Of a DNA stretch of 36,055 bases, positions 17,388 to 23,674 are shown one piece after another. The notes under the pieces were generated by a model, which worked only from the letters and a program-made list of their open reading frames with translations, ran no database searches and was not told the DNA's origin. Source of the DNA: Rhodanobacter sp. 67-28 (lineage in GTDB: Bacteria > Pseudomonadota > Gammaproteobacteria > Xanthomonadales > Rhodanobacteraceae). Numbering within the stretch: position 1 is the first letter of the stretch; each line of letters opens with the position of its first letter. Where the stretch lies: positions 1-36,055 of the forward strand of contig MKTU01000062.1 in assembly GCA_001898415.1 (NCBI GenBank), written 5' to 3'. Both the position numbers and the translations under genes were made by a program.

Positions 17388-18454
17388 CAGGCCAGCTCCG
17401 CCGTGCCGGCGATCAGCGGCAGTTCGCGCGAGCGCCAGCGCTGCTCTCCGGTGCGCGAGAACGCCAGCCACTGGTGGTCCCGCGCGTCCATCAACGACGA
17501 CAGCCGCGGCAGCTCCAGCGAAAACGCCGCCGTGCTCATGCCGTCGGCCAGCACCGAACGTTGCGCCATCACGGTCACGCTGGAATAGCTTTGCGGCGAC
17601 CAGCCGGTGCGCGGGTTGACGATGTGGAACAACCGCCGGTCGGCGGAGAAGAACACGCGGTAATTGCCCGACGTGGACAGCGCCGCGTTGCGCAGCTGCA
17701 GTACCGCCGCCACGCGGCTGACGTCGCGCGGATCGACGATGCCGACGTTCCAGTGCCGCTCGGGGTCGTTGCCGCAGATCGCGTGGATGTCGCCACCGGC
17801 GTCGATCAGGCCGTACTCGATGCCGGCGCCGCGCAGCGCGGCGATACCCTGGTCGACCACGTGGCCCTTGGCGATGCCGTCCAGCGTGATCGCCATGCCC
17901 GGGCGCAGCAGCCGCGCGCCGCGCGCATCGAGTGCGAGGTCGCGGTAGCCGACCAGCGCGTCGCGGCTTTCGGCCACGCGTTGCTCGTGCGCGTCGGTGG
18001 CCGCCGTGCCGCGCAGCGTTTCGAAGTAGCGCAGCACCGGCAGCACGGTCGGGTCGAACGCGCCGTCGGTCAACCGCGACAGCGACAGCGCCTGGCGCAG
18101 CACCGCATCCAGTTGCGCCGGCACCTGCGCCAGCTGGCCATCGCGGTTGAGTCGCGCCAACGGGCTGGCGGGATCGAAGCGGGTCAGCTGCGCGGCGGTC
18201 GCGGCCATGCGCGCGAACGCCGCCTCGATCGCCACGCCCGCGGCTTGTACGTCATCGGCCAGGCAGGTCACTGCCACCGAGGTCTGCATCAGCGTGCGCT
18301 CGCGGCGCACCTGCCACAGGTTCTGCTTGCGCTTGAGCACCGCCCAGCCGCCACCGGCCAGCAGGCCGCCGGCGATGGCGAGCTGGCCGGCCTGCTTCAG
18401 CCAGCGCCGGCGTTCGGGCGAACGCAGGTCGTCGGAGGCGGAGGGACGGTGCAT
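17387..18454 (-). CDS. nosX: ApbE/NosX-type FAD:protein FMN transferase
   Basis: 355 residues. The N-terminus has a Tat-like motif RRRWLK (residues ~15-20) before a hydrophobic helix. ApbE motifs follow: RLTRFDPASPLARLN, TDGAFDPTVLPV, ITLDGIAKGHVVD, DAGGDIHA and HIVNPRTG. The enzyme moves FMN from FAD onto Thr in secreted flavoproteins; here the target is expected to be NosR. In paracoccal and other nos clusters this protein is NosX. GGGAG lies upstream of ATG 18454. The stop overlaps the nosR start. Confidence 0.93.
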   Translation of the reverse strand: MHRPSASDDLRSPERRRWLKQAGQLAIAGGLLAGGGWAVLKRKQNLWQVRRERTLMQTSVAVTCLADDVQAAGVAIEAAFARMAATAAQLTRFDPASPLARLNRDGQLAQVPAQLDAVLRQALSLSRLTDGAFDPTVLPVLRYFETLRGTAATDAHEQRVAESRDALVGYRDLALDARGARLLRPGMAITLDGIAKGHVVDQGIAALRGAGIEYGLIDAGGDIHAICGNDPERHWNVGIVDPRDVSRVAAVLQLRNAALSTSGNYRVFFSADRRLFHIVNPRTGWSPQSYSSVTVMAQRSVLADGMSTAAFSLELPRLSSLMDARDHQWLAFSRTGEQRWRSRELPLIAGTAELA

Positions 18455-18501
18455 GGGATGTCTCCCGGGATGAGTGATTGAACGCGTGCGGGCGGGCGAG
18501 G

Positions 18502-19578
18502 TCAGGCCGTGGCCGCCACGCGTGGCGGCGGCTCGGCGACGACGGCGTCGCGCTCGGCATCGCGCACGCCCAGGCGCCGCTGCAAGGCGGGGCTGGTGGT
18601 CGTGTACTGCAGGTTCACCTTGTCGCCGGGATGCAGGTGCGCGTGCACGGCGAACGCGCACAGCGCGCTTTCATGGAAGCCCGACAGGATCAGCTTCTTC
18701 TTGCCCGGGTAGGTGTTGATGTCGCCCACCGCGAAGATGCCGGGCACCGAGGTCCGGAAGGTCGCCGGGTCCACCACCAGTTGCTGGCGTTCCAGCGCCA
18801 GTCCCCATTCGGCGATCGGCCCCAGCGCCGGATGCAGGCCCCAGAACACCAGCAGGTGCGAGGCCTCTATGCGCTGGACCATGCCGCTGCGCGTGCGTAC
18901 GCGCACCTGCGCCAGTGCGTCGTTCGCCGTTTCCAGGCCGACGATGTCGCCTTCGCAGAACTGCATGCGCCCCTCGTCGCACAAGGCCTGCATGCGTGCC
19001 ACGCTGGCCGGCGCCGCGCGGAAGGTCGACGAGCGGTGCACCAGCACCACGCTGCGCGCGCGCTCGACCAGCTCCAGCGCCCAGTCCAGTGCCGCATCGC
19101 CGCCGCCGGCGATCACGATGTCCTGGTCGTCGAACAGCGCCGGCCGGGTCACCTTGTAGTGCAGCGTGCGGCCCACCAGCGGCGCGGCTTCCGGCAGGTT
19201 CAGCGTGCGCGGTGCGAACGCGCCCAGGCCACCGGCGATGATCACCGCGCCTGCGTCGAACGCCAGCCCGCCGCTGGTCTGCAGGCGGAAGCGACCGTCC
19301 TGCATGCGCTCCAGCGTGGTGACGGTGTGGCCCAGGTGAAACTGCGGCGCGAACGGCCGGATCTGCTGCTGCAGCCGCGCGATCAGCTCGTGCCCGCTGC
19401 ACACCGGCACCGCCGGGATGTCGTAGATCGGCTTGTCCGGATACAGCTCGATGCATTGCCCGCCGGCATGCGGCACGGCATCGACCACGTGCGCATCCAG
19501 CCCGAGCAGGCCCAGCTCGAAAACCTGGAACAGGCCGACCGGGCCTGCGCCGATGATGACGGTGTCGCAGCTGATCAT
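18502..19578 (-). CDS. Thioredoxin-reductase-like ferredoxin-NADP+ reductase, first gene of the nos operon
   Basis: 358 residues. FAD dinucleotide motif GAGPVGLF (~9-16), NADPH motif AGGGDAALDW (~150), and the FAD-contact motif GIFAVGDINTYPGKKKLI. The C-terminal extension and lack of the CxxC redox pair point to the TrxR-like ferredoxin/flavodoxin-NADP+ reductase group rather than to thioredoxin reductase. It starts at 19578, downstream of the FNR-type promoter; the frame opens at 19632 but that would place the start inside the promoter. It is 47 bases before apbE. A role in giving electrons to NosR or in redox repair is inferred from position only. Confidence 0.88.
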   Translation of the reverse strand: MISCDTVIIGAGPVGLFQVFELGLLGLDAHVVDAVPHAGGQCIELYPDKPIYDIPAVPVCSGHELIARLQQQIRPFAPQFHLGHTVTTLERMQDGRFRLQTSGGLAFDAGAVIIAGGLGAFAPRTLNLPEAAPLVGRTLHYKVTRPALFDDQDIVIAGGGDAALDWALELVERARSVVLVHRSSTFRAAPASVARMQALCDEGRMQFCEGDIVGLETANDALAQVRVRTRSGMVQRIEASHLLVFWGLHPALGPIAEWGLALERQQLVVDPATFRTSVPGIFAVGDINTYPGKKKLILSGFHESALCAFAVHAHLHPGDKVNLQYTTTSPALQRRLGVRDAERDAVVAEPPPRVAATA

Positions 19579-19599
19579 GGATCGCGCCCGCTTGTGGAC

Positions 19600-19648
19600 A
19601 GGACGGATCATGCGCGTGCGCCACGCGCTCACGTTTGACTGTGGTCAA
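19600..19648 (-). promoter_or_regulatory. FNR/DNR-type anaerobic promoter of the nos operon
   Basis: TTGACTGTGGTCAA at 19635-19648 is a perfect 14-bp palindrome around a 4-base core, close to the FNR/DNR/NNR consensus TTGATnnnnATCAA. A -10-like CATGAT lies on the minus strand at 19612-19607. A start near 19600 would put the box centre at -41.5, the class II activator position. The leader to ATG 19578 would be ~22 bases. The match of box, -10 and start codon supports the 19578 start. The start site itself is predicted, not measured. Confidence 0.7.
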
Positions 19649-19772
19649 CTTGGCCCGGGCGGCGCATGCGGTCGAATGTCGCGCCGGCATTGACGCACGC
19701 CGCGCGACGGGGTGCCTCCGCGATCAGTCGAGTTCTGGCGGCGCACAGCGCTGCCGCATGCCGCCGGTTACC

Positions 19773-20681
19773 TCAACCCAGGCGCGCCCACGCCCGCACC
19801 GGGAACGTGCCCATGCCTGCCATGCGCATCGGCACGGCGGAGAAGCGCAGCTTCTCGGCGGGCAGCATGGCGAGTGAGGCGAGGTTCTCGACGATCGGGA
19901 TGCCGGCGGCCAGCAGGATCGAGTGGGCGGGGCGTTGCGGATCGCCGGTGTCGTCGATGTTGAGCGCGTCGATGCCGACCAGCACCGCGCCGTGGTCGCG
20001 CAGGTACTCGGCGCCGTCGCGGCTGAGGAAAGGTTGCGCCTGCAGGTAGGCACTGGTGCCCCAGCGGGCGGCCCAGCCGGTATCGAGCAGTACGGCGCGC
20101 CCGCGCACGTCCAGTGCCGCGAGCGCGGCGCGGTCGATGCTTCGACCGCGCATGCCCTGCAGGTGGATGACCACGGCATCCACGTCGGCGATGTCGCCGA
20201 GCGGCAGCTGGGCGACGTCGGCGGCGCCGGGGTAGCGGTGGGAGGGTGCGTCGATCGCGGTGCCGGAGTTGGCCACCATGTCGATGCGCGCAATCTGGAA
20301 CGTCACGCCCTCGGCGTAGCGGCCGATGCTGGCCTGGTGGCTGAGATGGTCCGACACGCGGGGCGCGGGCAGACCGGGGTAGACCTCCTCGCCGCTGTGC
20401 ACGACGTGGGCGAGGTCGATCAGGTCCGGCCGGACGGCGTTGCCCGGCGCGGCTTGCGGCTGGCGCTTGTGACGTTCGCGGATGATCGACTTGTTGAGGA
20501 TGCGCACGGCGCCGACCATCAGCAACCGCATGTCGCGCACGATGTAGTCGGCCAGCGCCGCGTCGTCGATGTCGTCGCCGTCGATGTCGAGCCGGAATCC
20601 CTGGCCCTGGATGCCGCCGCCGTTGGAGAAGTCGACTTCGAAGTCGAAACAGGCGCGGCATTCTTCGGTGGATCGACTCAT
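19773..20681 (-). CDS. Cyclase-family (kynurenine-formamidase-like) metal hydrolase
   Basis: 302 residues. Residues ~84-300 are a cyclase-family domain: HVVHSGEEVYPGLPAP, NSGTAIDAPSHRYPG, and HSILLAAGIPIVENLA with the conserved His and Glu. In classical members the second motif is HxGTHxDxPxH; here the two first His are Asn and Ala. A subgroup with N-TGT-x-x-D-x-P is known, so this need not mean loss of activity. The ~80-residue N-terminal extension (FDFEVDFSNGGGIQGQGFRL ... RDMRLLMVGAVRIL) is of unknown role. Good GGAG upstream of ATG 20681, which is only 20 bases after the stop of the SLOG gene, so it is probably co-transcribed with it. Confidence 0.85.
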   Translation of the reverse strand: MSRSTEECRACFDFEVDFSNGGGIQGQGFRLDIDGDDIDDAALADYIVRDMRLLMVGAVRILNKSIIRERHKRQPQAAPGNAVRPDLIDLAHVVHSGEEVYPGLPAPRVSDHLSHQASIGRYAEGVTFQIARIDMVANSGTAIDAPSHRYPGAADVAQLPLGDIADVDAVVIHLQGMRGRSIDRAALAALDVRGRAVLLDTGWAARWGTSAYLQAQPFLSRDGAEYLRDHGAVLVGIDALNIDDTGDPQRPAHSILLAAGIPIVENLASLAMLPAEKLRFSAVPMRMAGMGTFPVRAWARLG

Positions 20682-20701
20682 GTGGTTTGCTCCGGTCTCG
20701 C

Positions 20702-22435
20702 CTACATTCTCCCGTGTTCCAGCGGTCGCTGGCGATGCATCAGGGCCCATTCGGCGTGTTCGGCCAGGGCGGCCTCGCCCAGCGCGTGGAGGATGGCGCG
20801 TTGCTCGGTGGCGTTGGTGGTCAGGGCCAGCGCCTTGCGCGCCTCGTCGAAGATGCGTTGCATGAAGCGGTATTGCTTGATGAGTTCCTTGTCGGCCTTC
20901 TTGAACGCATAAGCCTCGCGCACGGCGGCGAGGATCGACAGCACGCCCATGATGACCACCAGCGTGTTCTTGGTATCGGCGGCCAGGCGGTGTGCGAGCG
21001 CCGCCAGCACGATGCTGATGCCGATGCCGGCAAGCAGGCTGGCGAAGCCCAGCATTTCGGTGAAGCGATGCTCGCGCGTGCGCTGCGCAGCCTTGCTGCG
21101 GAAGTAGTCCACCTGGCCACCATGTGCGCCGTCTCCGACCCATTCGCTGATGACCTCGCGCAACTCACTCTCCGGGTTGCCGCTGCCCGGCACGCGGCAG
21201 AGTGCGGCGCTGCGCATCACGTTGCGCGTCCAGCCAAGCTCGATGTCCTGTTTCTGCATGAAGCTGTCCTGTGCAAACTCGGGGTCGCCGGTGAGCGAGA
21301 TCCCGGCACGGCGCCAGTAGCCTTGCACGCGCAGGCCTTCCGCCAGTGCCCGGTAATCCAGGTATTTGCGATGCCAGCCGCGTCGCCGCGCGAGCGTGGC
21401 CAGCCATACGCCGCCGGCGAACAGCAGCAGGAATACGTAGATGAAGTCGTCCTGGTCAGGCAGGTTGTCGTAGATCGTGAAGGCGATGGCCATGACTGCT
21501 GCCAGCGTGTAGAGGGTTCGCATCGCCAGCAGCACACGCTGGCGGAAATGCACCGCCAGCCAGTCCGCCGCACGGAACAGGGCCGCCTCCGGCCGCGCCA
21601 GCGTCGCGGTGTCGCTTGGCGACCCATCGGCACCGGCACTGCCGTGGATCTCGCTGCGGTATTTCAGGCAATCCGCGTCGAACTCGGCCATGCGCGCGAA
21701 AGTCTGGTGGAACATCGCAGGCATCGGAACGTCGGGCAATGAAACTTCGGTCTGCGTGCGCCACAGCAGCTGCCCTGGCTGCAGTGGCGGGAGCGGCGCG
21801 CCGTCGTCGGTATCGCGCGAGCAGACGATCTGGCAGACCAGCCGCTCGTCGCCGCTGCCCAGCAGGTGATGACGGCCGCCGCGGCGGCGCTCGGTCAGGC
21901 CCGGCATCACGCCGCTGAGAAAGAACTCCGCCACCTGGGCGGTACCGCCGAGCCGGGTCGACGCTTTGCCGTCCCAGATCGCCAGCAACAGATGGCAGTG
22001 CCGCGCAATGAACACGCCGGCCCGTCCGTACTGCCGATCGCGCTGGGGGCCAGGATTGTCGATGCCGCGGGGGTTGCTGTCCGGCAGCAGCGGCAGCTCG
22101 ATCACCCGGGCACGCGCGGCGAGCGCATCGAAACGGTCGCGGGTGGCCGCGTGGTGGAAGTCCTCGACATAGAGTTCGCGCGGCAACGGCAGCGGCGCGA
22201 TCAATCGCGCGCCGAGCGCCAACGCCTCTTCCGCCACCAACTGGTCGCCGCCCTCGGCCAGCGCGGACAGCACCACCAGCGGCAGCGCGGGAAAATCGCG
22301 CTGCAGTTGCGCCAGGAATTCCCGCACGCGGCGCCGCACCAGGTCGACTTCGCGGGCGGGAATGTTGCGGTGGCTGGTGACGCCGATCACCAGCGGTACG
22401 CTGGCAGGTGCGAGGAGGCGAGGTCGATGTTCCAT
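20702..22435 (-). CDS. SLOG-type nucleotide-binding protein with four membrane segments (SLATT-like)
   Basis: 577 residues. Residues ~13-170 have the SLOG/LOG-like Rossmann features: VIGVTSHRN, LSALAEGGDQLVAEEALALG and ARLIAPLPLP. SLOG domains bind nucleotides or nucleotide-derived signals (as in ThsA). Residues ~180-300 are a linker. Two pairs of membrane helices follow: 303-322 with 330-348, and 461-483 with 490-508, each followed by a basic/helical part (RKYLDYRALAEGLRVQGYW; FKKADKELIKQYRF) as in SLATT/DUF4231 effectors thought to make membrane pores. The start at ATG 22435 (MEHRPRLLAP) is supported by an ancient copy of the same start at 22948. It stands downstream of three tagged small genes and a TIR gene. 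Family by motif reading; function inferred. Confidence 0.75.
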   Translation of the reverse strand: MEHRPRLLAPASVPLVIGVTSHRNIPAREVDLVRRRVREFLAQLQRDFPALPLVVLSALAEGGDQLVAEEALALGARLIAPLPLPRELYVEDFHHAATRDRFDALAARARVIELPLLPDSNPRGIDNPGPQRDRQYGRAGVFIARHCHLLLAIWDGKASTRLGGTAQVAEFFLSGVMPGLTERRRGGRHHLLGSGDERLVCQIVCSRDTDDGAPLPPLQPGQLLWRTQTEVSLPDVPMPAMFHQTFARMAEFDADCLKYRSEIHGSAGADGSPSDTATLARPEAALFRAADWLAVHFRQRVLLAMRTLYTLAAVMAIAFTIYDNLPDQDDFIYVFLLLFAGGVWLATLARRRGWHRKYLDYRALAEGLRVQGYWRRAGISLTGDPEFAQDSFMQKQDIELGWTRNVMRSAALCRVPGSGNPESELREVISEWVGDGAHGGQVDYFRSKAAQRTREHRFTEMLGFASLLAGIGISIVLAALAHRLAADTKNTLVVIMGVLSILAAVREAYAFKKADKELIKQYRFMQRIFDEARKALALTTNATEQRAILHALGEAALAEHAEWALMHRQRPLEHGRM

Positions 22436-22501
22436 GGTGGGCAAGGGGTCGCGTCAGGTAATTTCGATTTTCGGATGGCGCCAACGCCTTGAGCGGATGA
22501 A

Positions 22502-22530
22502 GGCGGCAAGCCTTGCTCAGGCCTGCCGCC
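22502..22530. promoter_or_regulatory. 11-bp hairpin between tagged small gene and SLOG gene
   Basis: GGCGGCAAGCC (22502-22512) pairs with GGCCTGCCGCC (22520-22530), one mismatch, loop TTGCTCA. It lies in the 107-base gap before the SLOG gene. It may dampen read-through from the small gene into the effector; no U tract. Confidence 0.45.
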
Positions 22531-22542
22531 TGCGCCGCCTTG

Positions 22543-22743
22543 CTAGTTGTTTTTGATCCTCGGGTCTGTGGTGGTGTCGGGAGATACGCAACTCTGACTG
22601 CCAATCGCACAGGCGAACCAGTTGCTGATGGCATCCATGACCGAGTCCGAGGAACCCGCGGCCGGCGTACCGGCACTGGCAAGTGCCGAAGTCGCCGCCA
22701 AGGCGATGCCAAAAGCTACAGACAATGCGATGCGCTATTTCAT
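22543..22743 (-). pseudogene. Small exported tagged protein with amber codon at position 3
   Basis: The natural start is ATG 22743, with GAGG eight bases upstream, but the frame reads ATG AAA TAG CGC. After the TAG it continues as a perfect signal peptide, RIALSVAFGIALAATSALASA, then a ~40-residue mature part (SSDSVMDAISNWFACAIGSQ, two Cys) ending DTTTDPRIKNN. AAG to TAG is the simplest change. A TTG at 22725 could act as a reinitiation start and gives 60 residues, but without the basic N-terminus. The last ten residues share the TTT(N/D)PxIKN motif with the products at 22968 and 23228. It is the small gene directly before the intact SLOG gene. It could be a recent pseudogene, or be expressed by suppression or reinitiation. 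Confidence 0.7.
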
Positions 22744-22841
22744 GGTTTCATCCTCACGTTATGCGGAAATGCCTCATTGAACATCGATTATTTCGGTACA
22801 AGAGCCGGCGTGTTTCGTTATCCGCTCATGGCTGGTCTCCT

Positions 22842-22948
22842 TCAGTTCGCTAATCGGTCGGCATCGGGCGCGCAGATATTGCGGTGGCTGGTCACACCGA
22901 TCACCGCGATACGCTCGCAGGTGCGAGGGGGCAAGATCGATGTTCCAT
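22842..22948 (-). pseudogene. Remnant of the 5' end of a second SLOG gene
   Basis: Reading from ATG 22948, MEHRSCPLAPASVSR, then (after one missing base near 22906) VIGVTSHRNI, matches the start of the intact SLOG gene at 22435 (MEHRPRLLAPASVPLVIGVTSHRN...). At the DNA level most of the first ~75 bases agree. Similarity fades after ~25 codons and TGA at 22844-22842 ends it. An AAGGAG-led ATG (22829) follows but runs only three codons. The rest of the 22744-22841 gap shows no gene. Confidence 0.75.
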
Positions 22949-22967
22949 GCGAGGCACTGGGTTAGTG

Positions 22968-23123
22968 TCAGAGGTTCTTGATCTGTGGGTTGGTCGTTGT
23001 GTTCGGCGAGAGCGTGCCCAACTGTTCCACGTTCTGGTCGGAGTCGCGGTTGCTATCCTGGGTCTGGTCGTCTGGCTGCGGTTCGGCCGGGATGTTCTGA
23101 TTGTCTTTGCTGGTCTTTGGCAT
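22968..23123 (-). CDS. Small Asn/Gln/Asp-rich protein with C-terminal TTTNPQIKNL tag
   Basis: 51 residues, MPKTSKDNQNIPAEP..., no hydrophobic segment, very polar (Gln, Asn, Asp, Ser) and probably disordered, ending NTTTNPQIKNL. GGAGA stands five bases before ATG 23123, so the start is well supported although the frame is open further upstream. It precedes the SLOG remnant by 19 bases. The end motif is shared with two neighbours with different synonymous codons. No known family recognised; perhaps a bait, adaptor or inhibitor in the TIR/SLOG system (inference). Confidence 0.7.
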   Translation of the reverse strand: MPKTSKDNQNIPAEPQPDDQTQDSNRDSDQNVEQLGTLSPNTTTNPQIKNL

Positions 23124-23227
23124 GATGGTCTCCAGGCTTGACTGGTATGCGATGTTGCCGTTCGGATCGAGGTACCCTTGGCATTGCTTCCTCGCTGTCC
23201 CTGCGCCAAAGCGCCTGCATGGTGGCG

Positions 23228-23617
23228 CTACAGGTTCTTGATCACCGGATTCGTCGTGGTGGCCGTAGGCAGCGTGCTGATGGTCGAGTATGGGGCGCCA
23301 TTGATCGTCGCGCAGAGCTGGTAGATCCACTCGCCGCTCGAGCTGGTGCTGTCGTTGGCATCGGTGATGGTGATCTTGTCGCCGTTGTTCGCGAGTTGCG
23401 CCTGACCGAACACGCCGGATGGAGGCGATTGGATCCAGGCGAACCCGGGATGGGTCGGATCGCTGATCGCATTGAATGATCCCGGGCTCACGCCGGGGCC
23501 GCTCAGGTGCCAGGTGATCGTCACCGACTGGCCGTGGGCGATCTGGTTTCCGTTACCCGACTGGTCGACGTCGAGGCTGCCGTTTTTCAGTGTCACCTCA
23601 AGTGTTACGTTGGGCAT
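23228..23617 (-). CDS. Small beta-rich protein with C-terminal TTTNPVIKNL tag
   Basis: 129 residues without signal peptide or membrane segment. AGGAG lies seven bases before ATG 23617. The pattern of alternating hydrophobic residues (VTLEVTLKNGSLDV, QSVTITWHLSG, DKITITDANDS, GEWIYQLCATING) suggests an immunoglobulin-like beta sandwich of ~115 residues, then a linker and the end motif TATTTNPVIKNL. It is the first gene after the TIR-TPR gene (57-base gap), very likely in the same transcript. No family name can be given; the shared end motif ties it to the two small genes downstream. Confidence 0.8.
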   Translation of the reverse strand: MPNVTLEVTLKNGSLDVDQSGNGNQIAHGQSVTITWHLSGPGVSPGSFNAISDPTHPGFAWIQSPPSGVFGQAQLANNGDKITITDANDSTSSSGEWIYQLCATINGAPYSTISTLPTATTTNPVIKNL

Positions 23618-23674
23618 GTCGTACTCCTGCAGGGATCGATGGGCGGCGTGGAAGGCGGGCCGCAGCGCCTTGAT

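Noticed and set aside
19649..19772. Small gene in the gap between the nos promoter and the cyclase gene
   Set aside because: Frames are short, have no ribosome site and look like random GC-rich sequence.
22735..22737. TAG as a recoded amino acid (pyrrolysine-like)
   Set aside because: No pyrrolysine genes or context; codon 3 of a signal peptide is not a known recoding place. A point mutation is simpler.
22829..22840. AAGGAG followed by ATG at 22829 as a start of a fourth small gene
   Set aside because: The frame closes after three codons (ATG AGC GGA TAA) and shows no tag; more likely a remnant.
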